Source: UBA7657 sp049652985 (GTDB taxonomy: Bacteria; Pseudomonadota; Alphaproteobacteria; Micavibrionales; Micavibrionaceae). Taken from it: a stretch of 64,000 nt of DNA. Below the pieces are notes generated by a model that was not told where the DNA came from, ran no database searches, and saw nothing but the letters and a program-made list of their open reading frames with translations. Of this stretch, positions 25,522 through 34,097 are shown in pieces; position 1 is the stretch's first letter; each line of letters starts with the position of its first letter. Made by a program: the position numbers and the translations under genes. The DNA lies in the NCBI GenBank assembly GCA_049652985.1, contig JBASFK010000002.1, positions 697,045 through 761,044 of the forward strand. Reading direction: 5' to 3'.

Positions 25522-26138
25522 AGCCTTGCTCCTGCCTTGATTTTCATTGTTTCCATTTCACACATTAGAAGATATTCGAGACCCTCGGCGATGCGTTCCG
25601 CCTCAGCCATGTCCTTGCCCCACACATAAAATCCATGCTCGCGGATTAGATAGGCGGGAACGTCTTTCTTGACCATATTTTCAAGTGCCTCGCTTAGCGA
25701 TTTCATGTCCTGCGAATTATCGACGACAGGAACGCGGATGCTCGCGTCATGCGTTTTTATTCCCGGCATGATCTTCAGCATTTCATTGCCCATCAGGATA
25801 ATAGCGTTCAGCGGGTTGAGGCGAGTCACAACCGTTCCCGGCACGGAGTGCGCATGCAAAATGGCGCCCGCTTCCGGGCACAATCTATAAATCTGGATAT
25901 GGAGGATCGTCTCGTCGGAAGGTTTTTTATCTTCCAGCGGTTTGCCGCCGGCATCCACCGTCATGATATCGGCCTTGGTCAGTTTGCCCTTATGCGTGCC
26001 GGAAACCGTGATCGCGATGCGCCCATCCGGCAGCCTGACCGAGTAATTCCCGCTGGTCGCCGGGGCAAGCCCGCGCCCATCCAGGAACCTGCCTGCATTG
26101 ATAATGTCCTGAGCCGCCTGATCGTATGCTGATAACAT
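25518..26138 (-). CDS. mtnB: Methylthioribulose-1-phosphate dehydratase
   Basis: The 206-residue class II aldolase/adducin-fold protein shows GLAPATSGNYSVRLPDGRIA, VSGTHKGKLTKADIM, the zinc-site LHAHSVPGTVVTRL (HxH), and LIREHGFYVWGKDMAEAERI with the third His. It is the MtnB branch. I use ATG 26138; an in-frame TTG at 26186 would add 16 unlikely residues. It is the first gene of the salvage operon and is divergent from uup, with 77 bases between them that must contain both promoters. Confidence 0.92.
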   Translation of the reverse strand: MLSAYDQAAQDIINAGRFLDGRGLAPATSGNYSVRLPDGRIAITVSGTHKGKLTKADIMTVDAGGKPLEDKKPSDETILHIQIYRLCPEAGAILHAHSVPGTVVTRLNPLNAIILMGNEMLKIMPGIKTHDASIRVPVVDNSQDMKSLSEALENMVKKDVPAYLIREHGFYVWGKDMAEAERIAEGLEYLLMCEMETMKIKAGARL

Positions 26139-26215
26139 GGTTTTTTTATAAAGAAACCGGGGCTTTTTGGCAAATCGAGTGGCCAAATCGCCCTTCCCGC
26201 TATATATACGTCGCC
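26139..26215. promoter_or_regulatory. Divergent promoter region of the mtn operon and uup
   Basis: These 77 bases separate two divergent starts. TATATATA at about 26201-26208 is a possible -10 for uup, but it lies very near the ATG. There is no room for a known SAM-responsive riboswitch. Confidence 0.35.
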
Positions 26216-28081
26216 ATGAGCGAGCTTATTCTCAGTATTGAAGACGCGATGGTCCTGATCGGCGGCAAACCGTTCTTCGAGAACCTGACCTTTCATATCC
26301 ATAAGGGGCGGAAAATCGCCCTGGTGGGCAAGAACGGCGCCGGGAAAACCACCCTCATGAACCTGATCACCGGCGACCGGGAAATCGACGATGGCCGCCG
26401 CTGGCTGTTCGCGGGCACGACGATCGGCTACATGCAGCAGCATATTGTCCCCCTGCCCGGCCAGACGATCCGGGATTTTGTTTTCGCGGGCATGAACAAG
26501 AACGCCGAGGAATGGGATCAGTCCTACAAGATCGAGATGATCGTCGAGCCGCTCGGCCTCAGGGCCGATGAACGGATGGATGGGCTGTCGGGCGGGCTCC
26601 TGCGCCGCGCCGCGCTCGCCCGCGCCCTGGTGGAGGAGCCGGATATCCTGCTGCTGGACGAGCCCACCAACCATATGGATCTGGAAATAATCCAGTGGCT
26701 GGAAACCTATCTCAAATATTACGCAGGCGCGATCATCTGCGTTTCGCACGACCGCACCTTCCTCGCTAATATCTCCGACAACGTGTTCTGGCTGGATCGC
26801 GGCAAGCTTCGCATCAGCCCGGAAGGTTTCGGCAAATTCGATGAGTGGTCGCAAAGCCTTTACGACCTCGAGGCGCGGCAGCTCCAGAACCGCGAGCAAC
26901 GCGTCAAGCTTGAGCTTGAATGGGCCAACCGGGGCGTCAAGGCGCGGGTCAAGCGCAACGTGCGCAGGCAATCGCTCGCGCGCGAGGCGGCAGCGCAGCT
27001 TGAGACTGACCAGAAATCTTATAAAAAAGCGACAAGAGGAATTAAATTTCCGCCGCCGGATGTCGAGGAATCTTCGCTCAACGTCGCCGAATTCATCAAT
27101 GTACGAAAAACTTTTTCCGATCCTGACACAGGCGTCGAAAAAATCATCATGGACAAATTCACGTTACGGGTTAAGCGCCGCGACCGCGTCGGGATTTTGG
27201 GTCGCAACGGCTCGGGAAAAACTTCATTTCTCAGGCTGCTCGTCGGTGAGCTGGAAGCTGACGGCGGCAAGGTCAAAATGGCCAAGGACCTTACATTCAG
27301 CTATTTCGACCAGAACAGGTCCTCACTGGAAGATTCAAAAACCCTGCAGGAAACGCTGTGCGTCGGCGGCAGCGACCATCTCGATGTCCGTGGCAAATAC
27401 CGCCATGTCTGCGGTTACCTGAAAGACTTTTTATTTGATCCGGAAGATGCGTGGCGCAAGGTTTCGACATTATCAGGCGGACAGAAAAACCGCCTGATAC
27501 TGGCGAAAGTGCTCGCCAATCCCGGCAGTTTTCTGATCCTCGACGAGCCCACGAACGATCTCGACATGGAAACGCTCGACATGCTGGAAAATATACTGGT
27601 TTCGTTCGAGGGCACGATTTTCGTTGTTTCCCACGACCGTGACTTCCTCGACCAGGTCATCAACAAGCTTCTTGTGTTTGAAGGCGACGGCAAGATCGAA
27701 AGCATCATCGGCGGCTACAGCGATTACCTGGAATATAAAAAGGGAAAGGAGCCGCCGACGCCCAAAATCGAAGTAAAAAATAAAAAGGAAGATAAAAAAC
27801 CGGCTACGCCCGCAACGCCCACGGCAAATAAAGTCGCTTCGAAGCTTTCTTACAAATTACAATACGAGCTCGACCGCCTGCCTCGTAAAATAAAGGAATA
27901 CGAAGCGGAATATGCCGAGCTGCAAAAAACCATGGCCGACCCGGACCTTTATTCCCGCGACCCGGGCGTGTTCTATGACGCGGCGAAACGTCACGCGGAA
28001 GTGAAAGAGGCCCTTGAAATGGCCGAGAACCGCTGGCTGGAGCTTGAGGATATGCGCATGAAGCTGGAGGACAAGGCTTGA
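26216..28081 (+). CDS. uup: ABC-F family ATPase Uup
   Basis: The 621-residue protein has two ABC cassettes. The first has GKNGAGKTTLMNLITG, LSGGLLRRAALARALVEEPD and LLLDEPTNHMDLEIIQ; the second has GRNGSGKTSFLRLLVG, LSGGQKNRLILAKVLANPGS and LDEPTNDLDMETLDML. A charged linker of about 80 residues separates them, and a C-terminal region (about 540-621, LQYELDRLPRKIKEYEAEYA onward) matches the Uup coiled coil. Uup acts on ribosome or branched DNA structures; its role is not fully settled. I chose ATG 26216 over an upstream in-frame ATG (26126). It is followed by the GIY-YIG gene with a 4-base overlap. Confidence 0.9.
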   Translation: MSELILSIEDAMVLIGGKPFFENLTFHIHKGRKIALVGKNGAGKTTLMNLITGDREIDDGRRWLFAGTTIGYMQQHIVPLPGQTIRDFVFAGMNKNAEEWDQSYKIEMIVEPLGLRADERMDGLSGGLLRRAALARALVEEPDILLLDEPTNHMDLEIIQWLETYLKYYAGAIICVSHDRTFLANISDNVFWLDRGKLRISPEGFGKFDEWSQSLYDLEARQLQNREQRVKLELEWANRGVKARVKRNVRRQSLAREAAAQLETDQKSYKKATRGIKFPPPDVEESSLNVAEFINVRKTFSDPDTGVEKIIMDKFTLRVKRRDRVGILGRNGSGKTSFLRLLVGELEADGGKVKMAKDLTFSYFDQNRSSLEDSKTLQETLCVGGSDHLDVRGKYRHVCGYLKDFLFDPEDAWRKVSTLSGGQKNRLILAKVLANPGSFLILDEPTNDLDMETLDMLENILVSFEGTIFVVSHDRDFLDQVINKLLVFEGDGKIESIIGGYSDYLEYKKGKEPPTPKIEVKNKKEDKKPATPATPTANKVASKLSYKLQYELDRLPRKIKEYEAEYAELQKTMADPDLYSRDPGVFYDAAKRHAEVKEALEMAENRWLELEDMRMKLEDKA

Positions 28082-28338
28082 GCTGGACGGTCTATATCCT
28101 AAAATGCGCCGACGGCACGCTTTATACGGGCGTGACCAACGATCTGGCGCTCCGCCTCAGGAAGCATGCCGAGGGCACAGGGGCCAAATACACGCGGGGG
28201 CGCGGGCCTTACAAGGTTATGTTATCGGAAATCTACCCTTCCCGGGGGGCGGCCCAGGCCCGGGAAGCGGCGATAAAAGCCCTCAAAAAACAGCAGAAAA
28301 TGGCCATAATTGCGCAAAAATCACGCAAAAAAGGCTGA
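28078..28338 (+). CDS. GIY-YIG nuclease-domain protein (YhbQ/UPF0213-like)
   Basis: The 86-residue protein has WTVYILKCADGTLYTGVTND, which holds the split GIY...YTG signature; LRLRKHAEGTGAKYTRGRGP supplies the conserved Arg-containing helix, and there is a basic C-terminus. It is the single-domain YhbQ type. The start is TTG at 28078, with GGAGG 7-12 bases upstream; TTG overlaps the uup stop TGA. This is coupled translation with a rare start codon. Nuclease activity is inferred from the family. Confidence 0.85.
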   Translation: MSWTVYILKCADGTLYTGVTNDLALRLRKHAEGTGAKYTRGRGPYKVMLSEIYPSRGAAQAREAAIKALKKQQKMAIIAQKSRKKG

Positions 28339-28384
28339 AATTTCAGTTCCCTAAAGCCGGAAAATGCCCTATTTTCAGGGCGCT

Positions 28385-29443
28385 ATGACTTCACACATCA
28401 AAATCGGCAACCGCAAAATCGGCCAGGGCGAAAAATGCTTCGTCATCGCCGAGGTCGCGCAGGCGCATGAAGGCTCGCTCGGCCAGGCGCATGCCTTCAT
28501 CGATGCGGCAGGCGCAGCCGGGGCGGACGCCATAAAATTCCAGACCCATATCGCCGCCGCCGAGAGCACGCGCGACGAACAATTCCGCATCCCGATGAGC
28601 GGGCAGGATAAAACGCGCTTCGACTACTGGAAGCGCATGGAATTCACCGCGGAGCAATGGGCAGCGCTTGCCGCGCACGCCAAAGAAGCAGGCCTGATTT
28701 TTTTAAGTTCGGCTTTTTCTGTTGAAGCCGTAGAGCTTCTTAAAAAAATCGGCATGCCCGCGTGGAAAATCGGCTCGGGCGAATTTCGCTCCGCCGAACT
28801 GATGGCCGCGATGGTCAAAACGAAAAAGCCGATCCTGCTCAGCACCGGCATGAGCCGTTACGACGAAGTCAAAGACGCCGTCAAAGTTTTCCAGCAGGCT
28901 AAATCGCCGTTCGCGATCCTGCAATGCACCAGCAATTATCCGACTTCACTCGAGGACGTGGGCCTGAACGTGATCGGGGAATACCGGGCGCGCTATAAAT
29001 GCCCGGTCGGGCTGTCCGATCATTCCGGCACGTCTTACCCTTCACTCGCGGCGATGGCGCAGGGCGCGGATATGCTGGAACTACATGTAACGTTCGACCA
29101 TTTGTCTTACGGGCCGGACGTTCCGGCTTCTGTGACATTCGATGAGTTGGCTTTCATTTGTGATGCGCGCGATGCTTTCCATGTCATGGCAAAAAACCCG
29201 GTCGGTAAGGACAAGATGGCCGTGAAAATGGAAAAAATGCGCGGGCTGTTCACCAAGAGCGTCGCGCTGGCGGCACCGCAGAAAAAAGGAACCGTCATCA
29301 GCATGAAAATGCTGGCACCGAAAAAGCCGGGAACGGGAATTCCGTTTACAGATAAAAACAAGCTTGTTGGCCTGCGTCTTAAACGCGATGTGCCTTCGGA
29401 CAGACTACTGACATGGGAGGATGTTGACCGTGTACGGGCGTAA
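28385..29443 (+). CDS. neuB: Nonulosonic acid (N-acetylneuraminate-type) synthase
   Basis: The 352-residue protein has an N-terminal TIM barrel with FVIAEVAQAHEGSL, DAIKFQTHIA, KIGSGEFRSAELM, LLSTGMS, LQCTSNYPT and GLSDHSGTSYPSLAA, then a C-terminal antifreeze/SAF-like domain with KMLAPKKPGTGIPF. It condenses PEP with a ManNAc-like sugar to a nine-carbon acid. NeuB, LegI and PseI cannot be told apart by eye. I start at ATG 28385 behind AGGG, and a short GCCCT/AGGGC hairpin lies just before. It overlaps neuC. Confidence 0.9.
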   Translation: MTSHIKIGNRKIGQGEKCFVIAEVAQAHEGSLGQAHAFIDAAGAAGADAIKFQTHIAAAESTRDEQFRIPMSGQDKTRFDYWKRMEFTAEQWAALAAHAKEAGLIFLSSAFSVEAVELLKKIGMPAWKIGSGEFRSAELMAAMVKTKKPILLSTGMSRYDEVKDAVKVFQQAKSPFAILQCTSNYPTSLEDVGLNVIGEYRARYKCPVGLSDHSGTSYPSLAAMAQGADMLELHVTFDHLSYGPDVPASVTFDELAFICDARDAFHVMAKNPVGKDKMAVKMEKMRGLFTKSVALAAPQKKGTVISMKMLAPKKPGTGIPFTDKNKLVGLRLKRDVPSDRLLTWEDVDRVRA

Positions 29444-30584
29444 AATATGCGTCGTCCTGACGGCGCGCACCAGCTATGCGAAAATCCAGCCGATCCTGCA
29501 GGCCATCAGCGGGTATAAAGGCCTCGACCTGCAGGTTGTTTGCGCTGCCTCGGCGGTGCTGGAGCGCTATGGCAACACCGACAAGATGGTTGAGCGTGAC
29601 GGCTTCACTATCAGCGAGCGCGTCTATAATGTGCTCGAGGGCGAAACGCTGCTGACCTCAGCAAAGGCGACAGGCATCGGTATTATCGAATTTTCCGGCA
29701 CTTTTGACCGGCTGAAGCCCGATGCCGTCCTAGTCATGGCTGACCGCTACGAAATTCTTTCCGCTGCTATTGCCGCTGCCTATCTCAACATACCGCTCAT
29801 TCATGTGCAGGGCGGCGAGATATCCGGCAATATCGACGAAAAAGTGCGCCACGCCGTGACGAAACTGGCCGATATTCATTTCCCGGCCACGAGAAAATCC
29901 GCTGAAAATATCGTGCGTATGGGCGAGAAGCCGGAAAAAGTCTTTCATGTCGGCTGCCCGTCCATCGACCTTGCGCGAAAAGTAATGGAAAGTCCCGCGC
30001 TCGACTTCGATATCTATAAAAAATACGGCGGCGTCGGAACGGCGCCGGATCTGTCAGGCGGTTACTACATCGTCATGCAGCATTCCGTGACGACAGAGCC
30101 GGAAGACGGGCTGAAGCAGATCGAGCAGACCCTGCAGGCGATGAACCGCATGAAAAAACCGGTGCTCTGGTTCTGGCCGAATGTCGACGCGGGCGGCGAC
30201 GATGTCTCCAAGGGAATTCGTTCCTTCCGCGAGAATGAAAAGCCCGAACATATGCAGTTCATCAAGAATATGAGCCCGCCGGATTTTATGCGTGTGCTGT
30301 ATGGATCGCTCGGCATCGTCGGCAATTCCAGTGTCGCCATCCGCGAGGCTTCATATCTCGGTGTTCCTGCCGTCAATATCGGCTCGCGACAAAATGCACG
30401 CGAGCGCGGACCGAATGTGATCGATGTCGGCTATAATGAAAGTGAAATCTATAATGCCGTCATGGAACATTGCCAGGGAAGAACGGCATCCTCGACGCTT
30501 TACGGCGAGGGCGATGCGGGCATGAAGATTGCCGACATCCTGGCGAAAACGCCGCTGACTTTCACAAAAACGTTGAATTACTGA
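29430..30584 (+). CDS. neuC: UDP-GlcNAc 2-epimerase, hydrolysing (NeuC type)
   Basis: The roughly 384-residue protein shows ICVVLTARTSYAKIQPIL, VMADRYEILSAAIAA, LIHVQGGEISGNIDEKVRHA, FHVGCPSID and GNSSVAIREASYLGVPAVNI, the NeuC/LegG pattern. It releases ManNAc (or a relative) and UDP, which feeds NeuB. GGAGG at 29416-29420 is 9 bases before GTG 29430, so I prefer that start; ATG 29421 directly abuts the Shine-Dalgarno. It overlaps neuB at its start and the oppositely oriented neuA by 7 bases at its end. Confidence 0.9.
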   Translation: MYGRKICVVLTARTSYAKIQPILQAISGYKGLDLQVVCAASAVLERYGNTDKMVERDGFTISERVYNVLEGETLLTSAKATGIGIIEFSGTFDRLKPDAVLVMADRYEILSAAIAAAYLNIPLIHVQGGEISGNIDEKVRHAVTKLADIHFPATRKSAENIVRMGEKPEKVFHVGCPSIDLARKVMESPALDFDIYKKYGGVGTAPDLSGGYYIVMQHSVTTEPEDGLKQIEQTLQAMNRMKKPVLWFWPNVDAGGDDVSKGIRSFRENEKPEHMQFIKNMSPPDFMRVLYGSLGIVGNSSVAIREASYLGVPAVNIGSRQNARERGPNVIDVGYNESEIYNAVMEHCQGRTASSTLYGEGDAGMKIADILAKTPLTFTKTLNY

Positions 30585-31288
30585 GCCTTAGATTTGAGCC
30601 ACGCTTCGGTGAGTTCGAAATCAAAAGGCGTGTCGATATTGAACGCGCGCTCTTCCGGCACCTTGTAGCCGCGCGTATCCTCGCCATAGAGAGAGCCCTT
30701 CATGATCACGTCGCGCTTCATCGCGTAAACCGCACCGGTGCGCCAGTACAACGTTTCGAAATCCTGGCGGATGACGCCGCGCTTGCTGCTCTCAACATAG
30801 GGCGTGAGTTTGTTATCACCCTCATGGAGTTTGTACAATGTACGCGGATGACGCCCACCGACATCGGTGACGGTAATCACGCTATCCGCCCTGCTGGAAG
30901 TCAAAAGCCCCAGCGCGCCGTCAACATCGGCGACAGAGCGCAGCGGGCAGGTCGGCTGCAGAATGCAAACATAGTCGTAGCGTTCGCCCATGCTTTCCAG
31001 GAATTTCAGCGCGTGAATAATCACGTCAACCTGCTTGGCGGTGTCGGTCGCCAGATCCGCCGGGCGCAGGAACGGCGCGTACGCACCATGCTGGGTGGCA
31101 ACGCGGGCGATATCCTCGCTGTCGGTCGAAACCACCGTCTTTTTGATCAGCTTGCTTTGCTTCGCCGTATCGATGCTCCAGGCGATCAGCGGCTTGCCTG
31201 CCAGCGGCTTTAGATTCTTGCCGGGCACGCCCTTCGAACCGCCGCGGGCGTTGATCAGGCAAAGTATTGATGCATTTGAATTTTTCAC
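30578..31288 (-). CDS. neuA: Acylneuraminate cytidylyltransferase (CMP-nonulosonate synthetase)
   Basis: The 236-residue protein begins LCLINARGGSKGVPGKNLKP, the CTP-binding signature. VVSTDSEDIARVA, LQPTCPLRSVADVDGAL and FNIDTPFDFELTEAWL follow. It activates the nonulosonic acid as the CMP sugar. Unusually it is on the minus strand, tail to tail with neuC, whereas neuBCA genes normally run together. It must therefore have its own promoter, in the 124-base gap before the methyltransferase gene. Confidence 0.9.
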   Translation of the reverse strand: MKNSNASILCLINARGGSKGVPGKNLKPLAGKPLIAWSIDTAKQSKLIKKTVVSTDSEDIARVATQHGAYAPFLRPADLATDTAKQVDVIIHALKFLESMGERYDYVCILQPTCPLRSVADVDGALGLLTSSRADSVITVTDVGGRHPRTLYKLHEGDNKLTPYVESSKRGVIRQDFETLYWRTGAVYAMKRDVIMKGSLYGEDTRGYKVPEERAFNIDTPFDFELTEAWLKSKAQ

Positions 31289-31412
31289 TGATTTTTGACC
31301 CCTTTGAACCGCCTTACACTATCCCATGATTCCTTGACAAAGCAATGGAATCCTGAATATATGGCCACGCGCACAAAACACGCATTAAGCACAAGTAAAA
31401 CAAGGAAAAAAC

Positions 31413-32357
31413 ATGTCGAGACAGGCCCTTGAAAAAGACACCGGCAAGCTGTTCGGAGACCTCTGGGGTCCGTATGACCGCGAAGCGTTCGAACATTCCG
31501 TCAAACTCTTTACTGATCGCCTCGACATCATTGGTCTCAAGCGTGACTGGTTTAAGGGCAAAACGATTTTAGACGCCGGTTGCGGCGGCGGACGTAACGC
31601 CATTGCCATGGCCCGCCTCGGCACCGAAAAATCCTACGGTATCGACCTCGGTGAAAAAGGCATTTCGGATGCCAAAATGCGCGGCGCCGACCTGCCGAAC
31701 ACCGATTTCCGCGTCGCCTCGATCATGGATATCCCATTCGAGGATAACAAATTTGACATGGTCTGGTGCGCGGGCGTCCTGATGATCGTCGATGACGAAG
31801 ACGTCGCACTCGACCAGCTTACACGCGTCGTTAAAAAAGACGGTCAATTGTACCTGCTGGTTTACGCGACCGAGGGCATGCGCTGGCCGCTGGTGAATGT
31901 GCTTCGTCCGATCGCTGCGCAGATTGGCCAGCCGGAAATGGAGCGCGCCATGACGGTCGCCAACTCCACCGCTGCGAAGCGCCGTACGTTCCTTGACGAT
32001 CTCTACTGCCCGAAACTGGATTTCTATCACTGGGACCGCATGCGCCGGATGCTGGAGAAGCGCGGGTTTAAAGATATCAAGCGCCTTGGTGAAGAGGTTC
32101 GCCTCGACCATGAGCATAACCTCAAGGAATACCGTGTAGACCTTGAAGCCCTGCTCGCTATATTCGAAGCCGGACGCCAGGACATCTTCAAGGGCAACAA
32201 GGAACTGTTCCAGCAGGCCTACAACGCGACGAAAGCCGCCGTTGACACCGTCAAATGGTTCGAAGCGCAAGTCGCCGCCGGCAAGATCGGTGAAAAAGAC
32301 GCCATGAAAACGGTCATCGGCCAGGGCCATCACCGCGTTCTTGCCACAAAAGGATAA
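31413..32357 (+). CDS. Class I SAM-dependent methyltransferase with extra C-terminal region
   Basis: In this 314-residue protein, motif I is ILDAGCGGGRNAIAMARLG (about 52-70), then YGIDLGEKGI, and FDMVWCAGVLMIVDDEDVAL as motif IV. Residues about 200-314 form an extra helical region without a recognised domain. AAGGA precedes the ATG by about 6 bases. It begins a rightward run of glycan genes (AsnB, hydroxyacid dehydrogenase, surface-carbohydrate protein, propeller-like protein, glycosyltransferase, MBOAT and SGNH, glycosyltransferase). The acceptor is unknown. Confidence 0.85.
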   Translation: MSRQALEKDTGKLFGDLWGPYDREAFEHSVKLFTDRLDIIGLKRDWFKGKTILDAGCGGGRNAIAMARLGTEKSYGIDLGEKGISDAKMRGADLPNTDFRVASIMDIPFEDNKFDMVWCAGVLMIVDDEDVALDQLTRVVKKDGQLYLLVYATEGMRWPLVNVLRPIAAQIGQPEMERAMTVANSTAAKRRTFLDDLYCPKLDFYHWDRMRRMLEKRGFKDIKRLGEEVRLDHEHNLKEYRVDLEALLAIFEAGRQDIFKGNKELFQQAYNATKAAVDTVKWFEAQVAAGKIGEKDAMKTVIGQGHHRVLATKG

Positions 32358-32363
32358 ACCGCC

Positions 32364-34097
32364 GTGTGCGGCATATCCGGCATAGTCGGCCCTGATTGCC
32401 CCTCTCACCTGATCGAGAAAATGGTCGCGGCGCAAACGCACCGTGGCCCCGACTCCTCCGGCACATTCATCTCATCATCACGGCAATGCGCACTCGGGCA
32501 TAACCGCCTGCGCATCATCGATCTCAGCGAGGCCGGAGTGCAGCCCATGGCTGATGAATCCGGTAATCTTCGCATCACCTTCAACGGCGAGATTTATAAT
32601 TACATCGAACTTAAGGAAAAAGTCGGCGCATATAATTACCGCAGCCAGACCGACACCGAGGTTATTCTTGCGGCCTACCGCAAATGGGGCGTTTCATGCG
32701 TCGATCATATGATCGGCATGTTTGCCTTTGCGATCTGGGATGAGACGAAGCAGGAGCTTTTCTGCGCCCGTGACCGCCTTGGCATCAAGCCGTTCCATTA
32801 CACGCTGCAGAACGAAACGCTGTTCTTTGCCTCGGAAATCAAGGCTTTTCTAGCCGTCGGCATCACGGCGAAGCCTGAGTGGAAAACCTGGAATACGTAT
32901 CTCGTGCACGGTATTTACGACCACAGCGAAGATACGTTTTTTGAAGACATTAAATCTCTGCCTCCTGGCCATACACTCAATTTTAAGAACGGCGTAATAA
33001 AAATTTCACAATATTGGAATCTGCCTGAGCTTGCGAAAGACGCGCTTGATATTTCGTTGAATGAGGCCGCTGAAAAATTTCGTGAACTGATGATGGATTC
33101 CGTTCGCCTCAGATTGCGTAGCGACGTGCCGCTCGGGGTCAACCTTTCGGGCGGGCTGGATTCTTCCAGTCTGCTCGCCTTTGTCGATGCGCAGAACGAG
33201 GCGGCGACTGACCTTAATTATTTCACTTACGCATTTGACGATCCGGCCTATGACGAAATCGATTATGCCGACAAAGTGCCAAAAATCAAAAAATGGCACA
33301 AACATGTCGCGCGCCTGAACCCCGAGCAGCTTTGGGATGATCTTGATATCGTTATGCACCACCAGGAAGCGCCTTACGGCGGCACCGGAAGCATCGCCTA
33401 TTTCAATCTTCACCGCCTGATTAAAAAAGAAAACGTCACTGTCGTACTTGAAGGCCAGGGTGTCGACGAACTTTTGGCGGGCTATGAATATTACCGCAAA
33501 CCGGCGGCTGCCGGGGTTTACCAGGATGGGACCTCGTTTTTGAGGAATGAGTGTCTCGATAAATCCGTGACCGCCGCTGCCCCTGTTTTTGCCCAGCCTT
33601 TCAAGTCGGAGCTCGCAAATCGTCTATACAGGGATATTCGTTTTACAAAATTGCCGCGCGTGTTGCGCATGAACGACCGCCTTTCCATGGCGTTTTCGCG
33701 TGAACTGCGTGAGCCGTTCCTTGACCACCGCGTCGTTGAATTCTGCTTCCGACTGCCTGACAACTTCAAGCTGAACGACAGGCAAAACAAAATCCTTTTG
33801 CGCGAAGCAATGAAAGGTACGCTGCCCGATGCCGTCAGCCAGCCCGCCAAGCGCGCTGTCGTCACGCCACAACGCGAATGGATACGCGGCCCCTTAAGGC
33901 AAAATATTCTCGATCTTATTTCCAGCCAGCGATTTCGTGAATATGGCGTTTTCAATCATGTCGAGGTTAAAAAATCTTTTGATGCCTTCTGCAAAGGTGA
34001 GGGTGATAATGCATTCTTCATCTGGCAATGGATCAATTTCGATTCATGGTCGCAGAATTTTATAGGAGCGCAGAAATCGCGCCGGGATGCAGCATGA
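32364..34097 (+). CDS. asnB: Glutamine-dependent asparagine-synthase-like amidotransferase (second copy)
   Basis: The 577-residue protein starts GTG at 32364, giving MCGISGIVGP with Cys2 as amidotransferase nucleophile. RGPDSSG, FNGEIYNYIEL and the PP-loop LSGGLDSSSLLAF follow, with EGQGVDELLAGYEYY later. It is shorter than the copy at 7197-9104 and differs throughout, so it is a separate family member rather than a recent duplicate. It sits 6 bases after the methyltransferase and overlaps the dehydrogenase gene (ATGA). The context favours amidation of a glycan component. Confidence 0.88.
   Translation: MCGISGIVGPDCPSHLIEKMVAAQTHRGPDSSGTFISSSRQCALGHNRLRIIDLSEAGVQPMADESGNLRITFNGEIYNYIELKEKVGAYNYRSQTDTEVILAAYRKWGVSCVDHMIGMFAFAIWDETKQELFCARDRLGIKPFHYTLQNETLFFASEIKAFLAVGITAKPEWKTWNTYLVHGIYDHSEDTFFEDIKSLPPGHTLNFKNGVIKISQYWNLPELAKDALDISLNEAAEKFRELMMDSVRLRLRSDVPLGVNLSGGLDSSSLLAFVDAQNEAATDLNYFTYAFDDPAYDEIDYADKVPKIKKWHKHVARLNPEQLWDDLDIVMHHQEAPYGGTGSIAYFNLHRLIKKENVTVVLEGQGVDELLAGYEYYRKPAAAGVYQDGTSFLRNECLDKSVTAAAPVFAQPFKSELANRLYRDIRFTKLPRVLRMNDRLSMAFSRELREPFLDHRVVEFCFRLPDNFKLNDRQNKILLREAMKGTLPDAVSQPAKRAVVTPQREWIRGPLRQNILDLISSQRFREYGVFNHVEVKKSFDAFCKGEGDNAFFIWQWINFDSWSQNFIGAQKSRRDAA

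Noticed and set aside
25979..26971. 330-codon open frame antisense to uup and mtnB
   Set aside because: It crosses the divergent promoter and mirrors conserved ABC codons; no motif supports it.
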